A stretch of DNA of 45,244 bases from Amphritea pacifica (GTDB lineage: Bacteria > Pseudomonadota > Gammaproteobacteria > Pseudomonadales > Balneatricaceae): assembly GCF_016924145.1 (NCBI RefSeq), contig NZ_JAFFZO010000022.1:47454-92697 (forward strand). The letters are read 5' to 3'. The notes beneath the pieces were generated by a model. The model saw only the letters and a list, made by a program, of their open reading frames with translations. It was not told the DNA's origin and did not search any database. A program made the position numbers and the translations under genes. Of the stretch, positions 9,288 through 21,633 are shown one piece after another. Numbering within the stretch: the first letter of the stretch is position 1; the number at the start of each line of letters is the position of its first letter.

Positions 9288-10483
9288 ATATGGCTGCCAC
9301 TGTCCCAGTCACTGCCCGTAACCGGGTGCTGCCATTCGATCCGCTGTTTGTCAGTGCGGTGCTCTGTCTGATCCTGATCGGCTTTGTGATGATCAGTTCC
9401 GCTTCGATTGAGGTGGCCGCGGTGCGTAACAATAATCCGTTCTTCTATATGATTCGCCACGGTGTATTTATTCTGCTGGGGCTAGCAGCGGCGATTGTTG
9501 TACTGAGAATTCCAATCAGCTTCTGGCAGCGCAGTGGCCCCTGGTTGTTGCTGGTAGGCTTTATATTGCTGGTACTGGTGCTGGCCGTGGGCCGGGAGAT
9601 CAACGGTTCGGTTCGCTGGATCTCTCTGGGGCCGGTAAACCTTCAGGCATCAGAGGTGGCCAAGTTTGCCATGGTGATCTATCTGGCCGGTTATCTGGTG
9701 CGGCGACTGACCGAGGTCAGAAGCAGCTGGAAGGGGATAGCCAAGCCAGCGCTGCCACTGGCTTTTTTTGTCTTTCTGATGATTCTTGAACCTGACTTCG
9801 GTGCTGCTGTGGTATTGATGGGCAGTGTGATGGGGATGATCTTTCTTGGCGGGATGAAGTTCAGTCAGTTTGCCCTGATTGTGATCGGTTGTGCCGTTGT
9901 GATCCCCTCACTGGCGATGCTTCAGCCCTACCGGGTGGTGCGTTTGAAAACCTTCCTTGATCCCTGGGCCGATCCGTTTGGTTCTGGCTATCAACTGGCG
10001 CAGGCGCAGATCGCTTTTGGCCGGGGCGACTGGTTTGGCGAAGGACTGGGCAACAGCGTTCAGAAGCTGTTCTATCTGCCTGAAGCGCATACTGATTTTG
10101 TGTTCTCCGTTCTCGCCGAAGAGATGGGGCTGGTGTTTGCACTGCTGGTGGTATGCCTTTACGGCCTGATCGCCGTGCGCATGTTTCGTATCGGTCGCAG
10201 AGCGGAAAAACTACAGCAGTTTTTTATGGCCTATCTCTCCTATGGCTTCGCCATCATGCTGACAGGTCAGGCGCTGATCAATATCGGAGTTAATGTGGGG
10301 GCATTGCCAACTAAAGGGCTGACCCTGCCACTGGTGAGCTACGGCGGCAGTAGTCTGGTGGTCAGCTGTGTCATGATCGCTATCGTGATGCGGGTTGATT
10401 ACGAGTTGAAAAGGTTGCTGGCGGATGCTCCGGCTACGGCAAAGCAGCGAAAAAAGACAGCGGGCGCTGATGATGAAAAATAA
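9284..10483 (+). CDS. ftsW: Septal peptidoglycan glycosyltransferase FtsW
   Basis: FtsW is a SEDS-family membrane glycosyltransferase that polymerises lipid II at the septum together with FtsI. The 399 residues have a short cytoplasmic N-terminus and about ten membrane segments. Conserved SEDS blocks are NGSVRWISLGPVNLQASEVAKF, EPDFGAAVV, GFGRG-like AFGRGDWFGEGLGNS, LPEAHTDFVFSVLAEEMG and GLTLPLVSYGGSSL near the C-terminus. The start overlaps murD by 4 nt. A second ATG at 9290 is possible but lacks better spacing. The end overlaps murG by 14 nt. Confidence 0.96.
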   Translation: MNMAATVPVTARNRVLPFDPLFVSAVLCLILIGFVMISSASIEVAAVRNNNPFFYMIRHGVFILLGLAAAIVVLRIPISFWQRSGPWLLLVGFILLVLVLAVGREINGSVRWISLGPVNLQASEVAKFAMVIYLAGYLVRRLTEVRSSWKGIAKPALPLAFFVFLMILEPDFGAAVVLMGSVMGMIFLGGMKFSQFALIVIGCAVVIPSLAMLQPYRVVRLKTFLDPWADPFGSGYQLAQAQIAFGRGDWFGEGLGNSVQKLFYLPEAHTDFVFSVLAEEMGLVFALLVVCLYGLIAVRMFRIGRRAEKLQQFFMAYLSYGFAIMLTGQALINIGVNVGALPTKGLTLPLVSYGGSSLVVSCVMIAIVMRVDYELKRLLADAPATAKQRKKTAGADDEK

Positions 10484-11566
10484 TCGCACAGTACTGATTA
10501 TGGCAGGCGGCACTGGTGGTCATGTGTTTCCTGCACTGGCGACTGCTGACTGTCTGCGTCATCAAGGTGTGTCTGTCGAGTGGCTGGGGACTGCAGCGGG
10601 TATCGAGGCCGATGTTGTTCCCGCTGCGGATATCCGCTTGCACTGTATCGATGTAAAAGGTTTGCGGGGTAAGGGGAAGTTAAGCTTACTGATGGCACCC
10701 TTGCGGTTGCTGCACGCTTTATATCAGGCGCTGGTTGTGTTGCGCCGGGTTAAACCTGACATGGTGTTGGGGATGGGTGGTTTTGCTTCGGGGCCTGGCG
10801 GACTGGCCGCCTGGCTGACCGGGGTTCCGGTTGTAGTGCATGAGCAGAATGCCTGTGCCGGAATGACCAATAAAATTCTGGCACGGATGGCCCGGCGGGT
10901 GCTTGAGGCGTTTGGCGGCGCATTTCGCGGCAAATTTACAACCACCGTTGTGGGTAATCCGGTGCGCGGCGATATTCTCAATCTGCCCGCACCCGAACAA
11001 CGCTTTGAGGGACGCCAGGGACCTGTTCGCTTGCTGGTGGTGGGGGGCAGCCTGGGGGCGACCGCCATCAATGAGTTGCTTCCCGCGGTTTTAAGCCAGT
11101 TGCCAGATAGCTGTGAGCTGGAGGTTTTGCACCAGGTGGGTAAGCGGAATCTGTCGCAGACTCAGGCGCTGTATCAGGCGGCTGGACTTGCTGAGCGGGA
11201 AACGATCCGGGTGGTGCCCTTCATTGAGCGGATGGATGAAGCTTACGGCTGGGCAGATCTGGTGCTGTGCCGGTCAGGCGCATTGACAGTCAGCGAACTG
11301 AGCATTGCCGGGGTGGCCTCTGTACTGGTGCCTTTTCCCTTTGCGGTGGATGATCATCAGACGGGAAATGCCCGGTTTCTGGCTGAAGCGGGCGCTGCGA
11401 TTCTGGTGCAGCAGAAAGATCTGGATCGGGACCGGCTGATCAATATTTTGACAGAGCAGCTGAATGACCGGCAGGTGCTGTTAGAGATGGCGCAGAAAGC
11501 GCGTCAACTGGGACAACCTGACGCCAGTCAAACGGTAGCCGATATCTGTCTGGAGGTAATGAAAAA

Positions 11567-11570
<4 letters not shown>
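10470..11570 (+). CDS. murG: UDP-GlcNAc:undecaprenyl-PP-MurNAc-pentapeptide GlcNAc transferase MurG
   Basis: MurG is a peripheral membrane GT-B glycosyltransferase that converts lipid I to lipid II. The start is ATG 10470, or the adjacent ATG 10473, with AGCGGG about 6-9 nt upstream. An upstream in-frame ATG at 10425 would add 15 residues inside ftsW and is not supported by the family. From 10470 the protein has 366 residues. The N-terminal donor/acceptor loop is [14 protein letters not shown], followed by [31 protein letters not shown] and the C-terminal [11 protein letters not shown]. The end overlaps murC. Confidence 0.94.
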
Positions 11571-13956
<2,386 letters not shown>

Positions 13957-13959
13957 AGC

Positions 13960-14931
13960 ATGTTAAAAAAACTGTTTTCACAGGCTGAACAGCAAGCGGA
14001 GCCGCCTAAAAGGGGAGCTTCTGCCACTGTTCACAGGAAAACAGAACCCCGTGGCGCTAAAAAACGCTTCTGGAGATCGGAACGGTCTGCGGTTGCCGAT
14101 GAGCGTCTGCTGAAGCAGAAAAGCAAAGCGTCCGCTGATGGGACAGAACGTGAGCCGCTGGCCGCGACAGAGGAGACTGCGCGCTGGCATGGTATTGATG
14201 GTGACTGGTGGATCAAACCCGCCACCATACTGACGGCACTGGCGGTGTTTATTGCCCTGGGTAATTACTGCTACAGCTCGCTCTATCACTGGCTGGATCA
14301 GCCGGTAGAGTGGGTTACTTTTGAGGGGAATACAGAACATCTGGACCGGACGCAGCTGGCGGCCAGCTCCGTTGCCCTGATGAAGGGGGGGCTGCTGAGC
14401 GCCGATCTGGACGCGGTTAAGGCGGGTATACAGAAGAACCCCTGGGTGTATCAGGTGGGAGTGAGTCGGCGCTGGCCTGCCTCCCTCTACCTGCAAATAA
14501 AAGAGGAGGTTCCGGTTGCCCGCTGGGGAGATGATGCTCTGTTGAATCATGAGGGGGATATTTTCTGGCCCGATCAGGTCGCCCGATACAGCACTCTGCC
14601 GCTATTGACAGGGCCTTCCGGTAATACTGCGATGATGATGTCGGAGTATTACGATCTGAATCAGATGCTGCGCAACGCCGGCCTGCAGCTGGTTGAGCTG
14701 AAACTGGAAGCGCGGGGGGCCTGGACCCTGATGCTGAATAACGGCATTAAAGTTGTGGTGGGACGGGACCAGGTGGTGGCCAGACTGGAACGGTTTCTGA
14801 CGGTCTATCAGCAGCGATTGCAGGCGGAAGCTGACGCCGGGCGGATAGAACAGATCGATATTCGATATAACAACGGCATTGCCGTTAAGTGGCGCCCTGA
14901 GGCGGCCACAGATGAACAACAAAAAGGTTGA
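13960..14931 (+). CDS. ftsQ: Cell division protein FtsQ
   Basis: FtsQ is a bitopic inner-membrane protein that links early and late divisome proteins in the FtsQLB complex. It has 323 residues, longer than E. coli FtsQ because of an N-terminal cytoplasmic region of about 84 residues rich in Lys, Arg and Glu. One membrane segment follows at about 86-110. A POTRA domain begins near VEWVTFEGNTEHLD, and the FtsQ-type domain contains PWVYQVGVSRRWPASLYLQIKEEVPVARWGD. GGGGGAG-like purine sequence at 13943-13949 can serve as ribosome binding site. The call relies on domain order and position between ddl and ftsA. Confidence 0.94.
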   Translation: MLKKLFSQAEQQAEPPKRGASATVHRKTEPRGAKKRFWRSERSAVADERLLKQKSKASADGTEREPLAATEETARWHGIDGDWWIKPATILTALAVFIALGNYCYSSLYHWLDQPVEWVTFEGNTEHLDRTQLAASSVALMKGGLLSADLDAVKAGIQKNPWVYQVGVSRRWPASLYLQIKEEVPVARWGDDALLNHEGDIFWPDQVARYSTLPLLTGPSGNTAMMMSEYYDLNQMLRNAGLQLVELKLEARGAWTLMLNNGIKVVVGRDQVVARLERFLTVYQQRLQAEADAGRIEQIDIRYNNGIAVKWRPEAATDEQQKG

Positions 14932-14935
14932 TACT

Positions 14936-16183
14936 GTGAATATGGCGATGAAGCCTGGAAATAATATGATCGTGGCACTGGATATAGGCACCTCGAAAGT
15001 GGTGTGTCTGGTGGGCGAGGTTGGCCTGGATGGCACGATCGATATCGTTGGTATTGGCTCCCATGAGTCGCGGGGGCTGAAGCGGGGTGTGGTGGTGAAT
15101 ATCGAATCCACCGTGCACTCCATTCAGCGGGCCGTGGAAGAGGCCGAGCTGATGGCGGGCTGCAAGATCCACTCGGTGACCGTGGGGGTCGCCGGCAGCC
15201 ATATCAACAGCATGAACTCCCACGGCATCGTTGCCGTTCGCGACGGTGAAGTGATGGAGCATGATCTGGAGCGGGTGATTGATGCGGCCCGGGCGGTGGC
15301 GATTCCAGCGGATCAGAAAATTCTGCATATCCTGCCGCAGGAGTATGTCATCGATAACCAGGAGGGCATTCGCGAACCGCTGGGGATGTCCGGAGTGCGA
15401 CTGGAAGCCAAAGTGCATCTGGTGACCGGCGCGGTGAATGCGGTGCAGAACATTGAGAAGTGCGTTAAGCGCTGTGGTCTGGCGGTGGACAACGCGGTGC
15501 TGGAACAACTGGCATCCAGTTATTCGGTATTGACCGAGGATGAGAAAGAGCTGGGTGTCTGCATGGTGGATATGGGGGGCGGCACCACCGATATCGCTAT
15601 CTTCACCGGCGGCGCGATCCGCCATACCGCGGTGATCCCGATTGCCGGTGACCAGGTGACCAACGATATTGCCATGGCGCTGCGCACACCGACGCCCCAT
15701 GCGGAAGAGATCAAGATCAAGTACGCCTGTGCGCTGGCTCAGCTGGCCAGTGCCGAGGACACCATCAAGGTGCCCAGTGTCGGTGATCGTCCGGCGCGGG
15801 ACTTATCCCGTCAGGCGCTGGCAGAGGTGGTTGAGCCGCGCTATGACGAACTGTTCACCCTGGTGCAGGCGGAACTGCGTCGCAGCGGTTTTGAAGATCT
15901 GGTGGCCGCGGGGATAGTACTGACCGGGGGCACGGCGAAGATGGAAGGGGCGGTGGAACTGGCGGAAGAGATCTTCCATATGCCGGTGCGACTGGCGTTG
16001 CCAAAAGGGGTGCGGGGCATGGGGGATATCCTTAACAGCCCGATCTACGCCACCGGCATCGGTCTGTTGCAATACGCCAAACAGGATATTCAGCATCTGG
16101 GTGAAGCGGTAGTGGTTGAAGATGTGATAGAGCGACCTAATGTACTGAACCGGATGAAAGCCTGGTTCCAGGGGAACTTCTGA
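14936..16183 (+). CDS. ftsA: Cell division protein FtsA
   Basis: FtsA is an actin-like ATPase that tethers FtsZ filaments to the membrane. I prefer the GTG at 14936, because AAAAAGG at 14921-14927 lies 8 nt upstream and it starts 4 nt after the ftsQ stop. It gives 415 residues. ATGs at 14942 and 14948 are possible, and the longer open frame from 14879 would run deep into ftsQ. The phosphate-binding loop is ALDIGTSKVVCLVGEV. Further blocks are QEYVIDNQEGIREPLGMSG, MVDMGGGTTDIAIF and GIVLTGGTAKMEG. The C-terminus, about RMKAWFQGNF, is the amphipathic membrane-targeting helix. Confidence 0.94.
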   Translation: MNMAMKPGNNMIVALDIGTSKVVCLVGEVGLDGTIDIVGIGSHESRGLKRGVVVNIESTVHSIQRAVEEAELMAGCKIHSVTVGVAGSHINSMNSHGIVAVRDGEVMEHDLERVIDAARAVAIPADQKILHILPQEYVIDNQEGIREPLGMSGVRLEAKVHLVTGAVNAVQNIEKCVKRCGLAVDNAVLEQLASSYSVLTEDEKELGVCMVDMGGGTTDIAIFTGGAIRHTAVIPIAGDQVTNDIAMALRTPTPHAEEIKIKYACALAQLASAEDTIKVPSVGDRPARDLSRQALAEVVEPRYDELFTLVQAELRRSGFEDLVAAGIVLTGGTAKMEGAVELAEEIFHMPVRLALPKGVRGMGDILNSPIYATGIGLLQYAKQDIQHLGEAVVVEDVIERPNVLNRMKAWFQGNF

Positions 16184-16225
16184 TGAGTTACTAACTGAAA
16201 TTCGACGCAGACAGAGAGGTCGCGT

Positions 16226-16254
16226 AAGACAAGTTTAGTGGGGCAGAGTATTAA
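16226..16254 (+). promoter_or_regulatory. Candidate ftsZ promoter in the ftsA-ftsZ gap
   Basis: AAGACA (16226-16231) and TATTAA (16249-16254) are spaced by 17 bp and each match the sigma70 hexamers at about four of six positions. The 173-bp ftsA-ftsZ gap (16184-16356) is by far the largest between division genes here, which fits separate control of ftsZ. The match is modest, so this is a candidate only. Confidence 0.35.
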
Positions 16255-16356
16255 CCCCGGTGATTGATGTGTTCACAGGATGTGACAGACAGCAATGAAA
16301 CAGAACGCAACAAAAAAACAGGTGCGGGTTGGGCACTGAACCTGGAGGGAAGGGAT

Positions 16357-17553
16357 ATGTTTGAACTAGTTAATAATATCGCACAGAACGCTGTCATTAA
16401 GGTGATTGGCGTCGGTGGTGGCGGTGGTAATGCCGTACAGCACATGGTCTCATCGGATGTTGATGGAGTTGAGTTTATCTGTGCCAATACCGATGCTCAG
16501 GCGCTCAACAATATGGGCTCACGCAGTGTTCTGCAACTGGGTGGCGAAATCACCAAGGGGCTGGGTGCGGGGGCCAATCCGGATATCGGTCGTCAGGCGG
16601 CTCTGGAGGATCGTGATCAGATTGTTGAGATGCTCAGCGGTGCAGATATGGTGTTTATCACCGCCGGCATGGGAGGCGGTACCGGTACCGGTGCAGCGCC
16701 TGTTGTGGCTCAGGTGGCTAAAGAGCTGGGTATTCTCACTGTTGCTGTAGTGACCAAGCCGTTCCCGTTCGAGGGTAAGAAGCGGATGCTGATCGCCGAT
16801 CAGGGGATCAAAGAGCTGTCCGAGCATGTTGACTCGCTGATTATCGTGCCCAACGAAAAACTGCTGCAGGTACTGGGCAAAAACTGCACCCTGATGAAAG
16901 CGTTCGATGAAGCGAATGATGTCCTTAAAGGGGCGGTGCAGGGGATCTCTGATCTGATTATCCGTCCGGGAATGATCAACGTCGACTTTGCTGACGTGCG
17001 TACGGTGATGTCAGAGATGGGTACCTCGATGATGGGGACCGGCATGGCACGGGGTGAAAACCGGGCGATTGAAGCGGCTGAAGCGGCTGTTCGCAGTCCG
17101 TTGCTGGAAGATGTCGATCTGATGGGGGCCCGGGGTATTCTGGTGAATATCACCGCCGGTCTGGATCTCGGCCTGGGTGAGTTCAGCGATGTGGGTCAGG
17201 TGATCGAAGAGTTTGCTTCTGATAATGCCATTGTTGTGGTGGGCACCGTTATCGATCCGGAAATGGTGGATGATATTAAGGTGACCGTCGTGGCGACCGG
17301 CCTGCAGAGAGCGAAGCAGGAAGATTCCACGGTTAAGGTGGTCAGCAACAACCGTAAACCCGATGGTCAGCTTGATCTGAATCAGCTGGAGCTGCCCGCA
17401 GTACACCGGCGTAAGGCAGACCATATCAGCGCTGAAAAAAATAGAGTGCCACACAGGGAACTTTCCGGAAATCAGGAGTCGAAGAGTGGCACACAAGGGG
17501 AAACTGAGACCTATCTGGACATCCCGACATTTCTGCGGCGTCAGGCGGATTAA
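16357..17553 (+). CDS. ftsZ: Cell division GTPase FtsZ
   Basis: FtsZ is a tubulin-like GTPase that forms the Z-ring. The ATG at 16357 has GGAGG at 16344-16348 (8-nt spacer) and gives 398 residues beginning [20 protein letters not shown]. An in-frame extension from 16264 is open but lacks a matching ribosome site. The GTP signature GGGTGTG is at residues 106-112. The T3 region [10 protein letters not shown] is intact. A variable linker of about 50 residues leads to the conserved C-terminal peptide [12 protein letters not shown] (387-398), which binds FtsA and ZipA. It ends 134 bp before lpxC. Confidence 0.97.
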   Translation: MFELVNNIAQNAVIKVIGVGGGGGNAVQHMVSSDVDGVEFICANTDAQALNNMGSRSVLQLGGEITKGLGAGANPDIGRQAALEDRDQIVEMLSGADMVFITAGMGGGTGTGAAPVVAQVAKELGILTVAVVTKPFPFEGKKRMLIADQGIKELSEHVDSLIIVPNEKLLQVLGKNCTLMKAFDEANDVLKGAVQGISDLIIRPGMINVDFADVRTVMSEMGTSMMGTGMARGENRAIEAAEAAVRSPLLEDVDLMGARGILVNITAGLDLGLGEFSDVGQVIEEFASDNAIVVVGTVIDPEMVDDIKVTVVATGLQRAKQEDSTVKVVSNNRKPDGQLDLNQLELPAVHRRKADHISAEKNRVPHRELSGNQESKSGTQGETETYLDIPTFLRRQAD

Positions 17554-17601
17554 GCAGTCCGCTGGAAAGCCTGATGTTGCAGGGGTTACGCGAATCAGTT
17601 A

Positions 17602-17631
17602 TTGCTGATATAGCGGTATTTTTGTTAATAT
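17602..17631 (+). promoter_or_regulatory. Candidate lpxC promoter
   Basis: TTGCTG (17602-17607) and TAATAT (17626-17631) are separated by 18 bp in the ftsZ-lpxC gap, about 56 bp before the lpxC start. In E. coli lpxC also has its own promoter between ftsZ and lpxC. No terminator is visible between the two genes, so read-through from the division operon is also possible. Confidence 0.45.
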
Positions 17632-17687
17632 GGCGCGCTAATTCGCGACACACCAAAGAGACACACCAAAGAGCCTTGGCAGACAAT

Positions 17688-18602
17688 ATGATCGGACAAC
17701 GTACATTACGGAACAGCATTAAAGCAACGGGCGTAGGCCTTCACACCGGTCAGAAAGTGTATCTGACTCTGAAGCCAGCGCCTGTGGATACCGGTATTGT
17801 GTTTCGTCGGGTGGATCTTGAGCCGGCTGTAGAGATCCACGCACGGGCAAAAAATGTAGGTGATACGACACTGTCGACCAATCTGCAGAAGGGCGATGTG
17901 CGCGTTTCCACCGTTGAACATCTGCTGTCGGCAATGGCCGGACTGGGGATTGATAATGCCTATGTAGAGCTGAGTGCCGAAGAGGTGCCGATTATGGATG
18001 GCAGTGCCGCGCCATTCGTTTTCCTGATTCAGTCTGCGGGTATCCAGGAGCAGAATGCGCCGAAGCAGTTTATCCGGATCAGGAAAGAGGTCACTGTTCA
18101 GATTGAGGACAAGATCGCTACCTTTAAACCGTTTAATGGTTTCAAGGTTGGCTTTACCATCGATTTTGATCACCCCGCTTTTGCTGACCGAAACATGGAA
18201 GCCAGTCTGGATTTTTCCAGCACCTCATTTGTAAAAGAGGTTAGCCGGGCCCGTACTTTTGGCTTTATGCGGGATATCGAATACCTCCGTGCTCAGAATC
18301 TGGCACTGGGTGGCAGCATGGATAATGCGATTGTGGTGGATGATTACCGCATCCTCAATGAGGATGGTCTGCGTTATGACGATGAATTTGTTAAGCATAA
18401 AGTGCTGGACGCGGTGGGTGATCTTTACCTGCTGGGCAAGAGTCTGATTGGTGAGTTTCACGGCTTTAAATCCGGCCACTATCTGAACAATCTGCTGCTG
18501 CGCAAACTACTGGAAACAGAGGATGCCTGGGAGATTGTAACCTTTGAGGGGCGCGAGCAAGCAGTGCCTATCTCATATCTGCAGCCAGCAGCGGTAAGCT
18601 GA
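17688..18602 (+). CDS. lpxC: UDP-3-O-acyl-N-acetylglucosamine deacetylase LpxC
   Basis: LpxC is a zinc amidase that catalyses the committed step of lipid A synthesis. The ATG at 17688 gives 304 residues starting MIGQRTLRN, one residue shorter than E. coli LpxC. With this start the zinc ligands fall at H78 (STVEHLLSA), H237 and D241 (HKVLDAVGD), and the catalytic histidine at H264 (KSGHYLNN), closely matching the family numbering. The longer open frame from 17574 adds 38 residues with no family counterpart. It is the last gene of the cluster and is followed by an intrinsic terminator. Confidence 0.96.
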   Translation: MIGQRTLRNSIKATGVGLHTGQKVYLTLKPAPVDTGIVFRRVDLEPAVEIHARAKNVGDTTLSTNLQKGDVRVSTVEHLLSAMAGLGIDNAYVELSAEEVPIMDGSAAPFVFLIQSAGIQEQNAPKQFIRIRKEVTVQIEDKIATFKPFNGFKVGFTIDFDHPAFADRNMEASLDFSSTSFVKEVSRARTFGFMRDIEYLRAQNLALGGSMDNAIVVDDYRILNEDGLRYDDEFVKHKVLDAVGDLYLLGKSLIGEFHGFKSGHYLNNLLLRKLLETEDAWEIVTFEGREQAVPISYLQPAAVS

Positions 18603-18619
18603 TTCGCATTAACAGGCTG

Positions 18620-18656
18620 AAAGCCGGACTCCAGAGTCCGGCTTTTTACTTTTTTT
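18620..18656 (+). terminator. Intrinsic terminator after lpxC
   Basis: The 11-bp arm AAAGCCGGACT (18620-18630) pairs with AGTCCGGCTTT (18635-18645) across a 4-nt loop. Two runs of T follow, up to 18656. It closes the division/lpxC unit and separates it from secA. Confidence 0.9.
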
Positions 18657-18695
18657 AAGGTCGATATATCCGCAAAAAAAATATCCCTATTGAGA

Positions 18696-18725
18696 TTCAA
18701 TTTGATGCCCCAATAGAGGTAGAAT
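18696..18725 (+). promoter_or_regulatory. Candidate secA promoter
   Basis: The -10-like TAGAAT (18720-18725) matches five of six bases, but the best -35 at acceptable distance is the weak TTCAAT (18696-18701, 18-bp spacer). A promoter is expected because a terminator precedes it and no secM-like gene is present ahead of secA. The leader to the secA ATG is about 60 nt. Confidence 0.35.
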
Positions 18726-18790
18726 GTTGCGTTAATTTAATACTTTAACCGGCCTAAGACCGCCGCTTCTAACAGGTAAATAATCAGATT

Positions 18791-21526
18791 ATGTTCACTT
18801 CGATGTTAAAGAAGGTTTTTGGTAGCAAAAACGAGCGTGTACTCAAACAGATGAGTAAGATCGTTAAACAGATCAATAGCTATGAAAGCGAAGTTGAACA
18901 ACTCTCCGATGATGACCTGAAGGCGAAGACGGCGGAATTCAAGTCACGTCTTGAACAGAATGAATCCCTCGATGCGATTTTGCCGGAAGCTTTTGCGGTT
19001 GTCCGGGAAGCGTCACGGCGGGTGATGGGGATGCGTCACTTCGATGTGCAGATGATCGGTGGTATTACCCTGCATGAGGGTAAAGTTGCTGAGATGCGTA
19101 CCGGTGAGGGTAAAACCCTGGTGGCAACGCTGCCGGTGTATCTCAACGCGCTGGCGGGGCGGGGGGTGCATGTTGTTACTGTCAACGACTACCTGGCCAG
19201 TCGTGATGCTGAGTGGATGCGCCCACTGTATGAGTTCCTGGGGCTGAGTGTGGGTGTGGTTCTGTCGGGACAGGATCCGCAAACCAAGCGGGATGCCTAT
19301 CATGCTGATATCACTTACGGCACCAACAACGAGTTTGGCTTTGACTATCTGCGCGACAATATGGCGTTCAGTGTCGAGGATAAAGTTCAGCGGGATTTCT
19401 ATTTTGCCGTGGTGGATGAGGTGGACTCCATCCTCATCGATGAGGCGCGTACCCCACTGATTATCTCCGGAGCGGCGGAAGACAGTTCAGAGATGTATCG
19501 CAAGATGAACACTCTGATTCCGGGGCTGGAAAAGTATGAGGGTGAGATCGATCCTAAAAGTGATGAAGCGATCGATGGCGATTTTGCGGTTGATGAGAAG
19601 AACCGTACTGTTGAGCTGACCGAGCGGGGCCATCAGCGGATTGAGGATATGCTCGCCAAAGAGGGGATCCTGGCAGAGGGCGAAAGCCTGTATGCGCCAC
19701 AAAACCTGAGCCTGCTGCACCATGTTCTCGCAGCACTGCGGGCGCATAACCTGTTTCAGCGTGATGTAGATTACATCGTTCAGGACGGCGAAGTGGTGAT
19801 TGTTGATGAGCATACCGGCCGTATTATGCCGGGACGCCGCTGGTCAGAAGGCTTGCATCAGGCGGTGGAGGCCAAAGAGGGCGTCCATATCAATCAGGAG
19901 AGCCAGACGCTGGCGTCGACGACCTTCCAGAACTATTTCCGTCTTTATGACAAACTCTCCGGTATGACCGGTACAGCGGACACCGAAGCGTTCGAGCTTA
20001 ATCAGATCTATGGTCTGGATGTTGTGGTTATTCCGACTAACGTGCCGGTGGCCCGAATCGACTATAACGATCTGGTATTTCTCACTATCGAAGAGAAATA
20101 TGAAGCTATCCTCAAAGAGATTGAACACTGCGTTGAAGAGAAACGTCCGGTGCTGGTGGGTACTGCATCGGTTGAGTCTTCTGAGCTGATCTCAGCATTT
20201 CTGAAGAAGAAAAAAATCCCCCACAATGTACTGAATGCCAAAAATCACGGTAAAGAGGCAGGGATTATTGCGGATGCCGGTCGTGCGGGGGCGGTGACAA
20301 TCGCTACCAATATGGCGGGCCGGGGTACCGATATTGTGCTGGGTGGTAAGTTCGAGTCCGTTCTGGAGGGGATGGATAACCCGACTGAGGAACAGATTGC
20401 CGCGGCTAAAGCCGAGTGGCAGGCGCGGCATGATGCGGTGCTGGAAGCCGGTGGCTTGCATATTATTGGTACCGAGCGTCATGAATCACGCCGTATCGAT
20501 AATCAGCTGCGGGGTCGTGCCGGTCGTCAGGGTGATAACGGTTCATCCCGTTTCTTCCTGTCACTGGAAGATGATCTGATGCGGATCTTTGCTTCCGACC
20601 GGGTACGTCAGTTTATGAAAGCCCTGGGAATGGAGAAGGGTGAAGCGATTGAGCATAAGATGGTCTCCAATGCGATCGAGAAAGCTCAGCGTAAAGTCGA
20701 GGGGCGCAACTACGATATCCGTAAGCAGCTGCTGGAATATGATGATGTTGCCAATGATCAGCGTCGTGCTGTGTATGATCAGCGCAATGAACTGATGGCC
20801 ACTAATGATATTTCCGAGACTATCGAGGCGATTCGTGCTGAGGTGGTTGATAATGCGATCAGTGACTATATCAAGCCGCAGAGTCTGGAAGAGCAGTGGG
20901 ATATCCCAGGTCTGGAAAAGCATCTGCAGTCTGAGTTTGGTCTGGAGATGCCGGTGCAGGAATGGCTGGATAAAGATGATACCTTGCATGAAGAGTCGCT
21001 ACGTGAGCGCATTCTGCGGGATATCGTTGAGGATTATCAGGCCAAAGCGGCGATTGTCGGGGTAGAAAATATGCGCCTGTTTGAGAAACAGGTGATGTTG
21101 CAGGTGCTGGATACGCTGTGGAAAGAGCACCTGCAATCGATGGATATGCTGCGTCAGGGTATCCATCTGCGCGGCTATGCCCAGAAAAACCCGAAACAGG
21201 AGTATAAGCGTGAATCCTTTATCCTGTTTGAGCAGCTGCTGGAAAATATCAAGACCGATGTGATTAAGATCCTCAGTCACGTGCAGGTGCGACAGCCCGA
21301 AGAGATTGAAGAGATGGAGCGTCAGCGACGTGAACAGGCGGCGCAACAGCAGATGAATTTCCAGCACGACCAGTCCTCCGCGATGGCGGCTGATGAAGCC
21401 GGCGATGAGGAAGCCGTTGCCGGCGCAGAGCCTTTTGTTCGCGAAGGTAAGAAAGTGGGGCGTAATGATCCCTGTCCCTGTGGTTCCGGTAAAAAATATA
21501 AGCAGTGTCACGGTAAACTGAGCTGA
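18791..21526 (+). CDS. secA: Preprotein translocase ATPase SecA
   Basis: SecA is the motor ATPase that drives proteins through SecYEG. It has 911 residues, starting [21 protein letters not shown], which aligns with the E. coli start. Walker A is MRTGEGKT (102-109) and Walker B lies in [16 protein letters not shown]. The preprotein cross-linking domain and the second nucleotide-binding domain ([31 protein letters not shown]) follow. The C-terminal tail ends in the zinc/SecB-binding motif [14 protein letters not shown]. The gene stands alone between two terminators. No secM arrest gene precedes it, unlike E. coli. Confidence 0.97.
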   Translation: MFTSMLKKVFGSKNERVLKQMSKIVKQINSYESEVEQLSDDDLKAKTAEFKSRLEQNESLDAILPEAFAVVREASRRVMGMRHFDVQMIGGITLHEGKVAEMRTGEGKTLVATLPVYLNALAGRGVHVVTVNDYLASRDAEWMRPLYEFLGLSVGVVLSGQDPQTKRDAYHADITYGTNNEFGFDYLRDNMAFSVEDKVQRDFYFAVVDEVDSILIDEARTPLIISGAAEDSSEMYRKMNTLIPGLEKYEGEIDPKSDEAIDGDFAVDEKNRTVELTERGHQRIEDMLAKEGILAEGESLYAPQNLSLLHHVLAALRAHNLFQRDVDYIVQDGEVVIVDEHTGRIMPGRRWSEGLHQAVEAKEGVHINQESQTLASTTFQNYFRLYDKLSGMTGTADTEAFELNQIYGLDVVVIPTNVPVARIDYNDLVFLTIEEKYEAILKEIEHCVEEKRPVLVGTASVESSELISAFLKKKKIPHNVLNAKNHGKEAGIIADAGRAGAVTIATNMAGRGTDIVLGGKFESVLEGMDNPTEEQIAAAKAEWQARHDAVLEAGGLHIIGTERHESRRIDNQLRGRAGRQGDNGSSRFFLSLEDDLMRIFASDRVRQFMKALGMEKGEAIEHKMVSNAIEKAQRKVEGRNYDIRKQLLEYDDVANDQRRAVYDQRNELMATNDISETIEAIRAEVVDNAISDYIKPQSLEEQWDIPGLEKHLQSEFGLEMPVQEWLDKDDTLHEESLRERILRDIVEDYQAKAAIVGVENMRLFEKQVMLQVLDTLWKEHLQSMDMLRQGIHLRGYAQKNPKQEYKRESFILFEQLLENIKTDVIKILSHVQVRQPEEIEEMERQRREQAAQQQMNFQHDQSSAMAADEAGDEEAVAGAEPFVREGKKVGRNDPCPCGSGKKYKQCHGKLS

Positions 21527-21573
21527 TCGCTAATATTGAGTATTTACCCTGATCTGGTGATTGATTAATACAG

Positions 21574-21600
21574 AGAAAGCAGCGAAGCTGCTTTCTTTTT
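21574..21600 (+). terminator. Intrinsic terminator after secA
   Basis: The 10-bp arm AGAAAGCAGC (21574-21583) pairs with GCTGCTTTCT (21587-21596) around a GAA loop, and the T run reaches 21600. It lies about 50 bp after the secA stop. Confidence 0.9.
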
Positions 21601-21633
21601 GTCTATAGATTAATAAGGTTTAAGGAGTCTGTA

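Noticed and set aside
14885-15700. 271-residue - strand frame opposite ftsA
   Set aside because: It is a shadow of ftsA with a biased His/Gln-rich translation typical of antisense frames.
16264-16356. N-terminal extension of FtsZ by 31 residues
   Set aside because: The ATG at 16357 has an ideal GGAGG site and matches the family start. The extension is open only by chance and crosses that ribosome site.
17574-17687. Longer LpxC from 17574
   Set aside because: With the start at 17688 the zinc and catalytic residues fall at H78, H237 and D241, the usual numbering. The extension has no counterpart and overlaps the candidate promoter.
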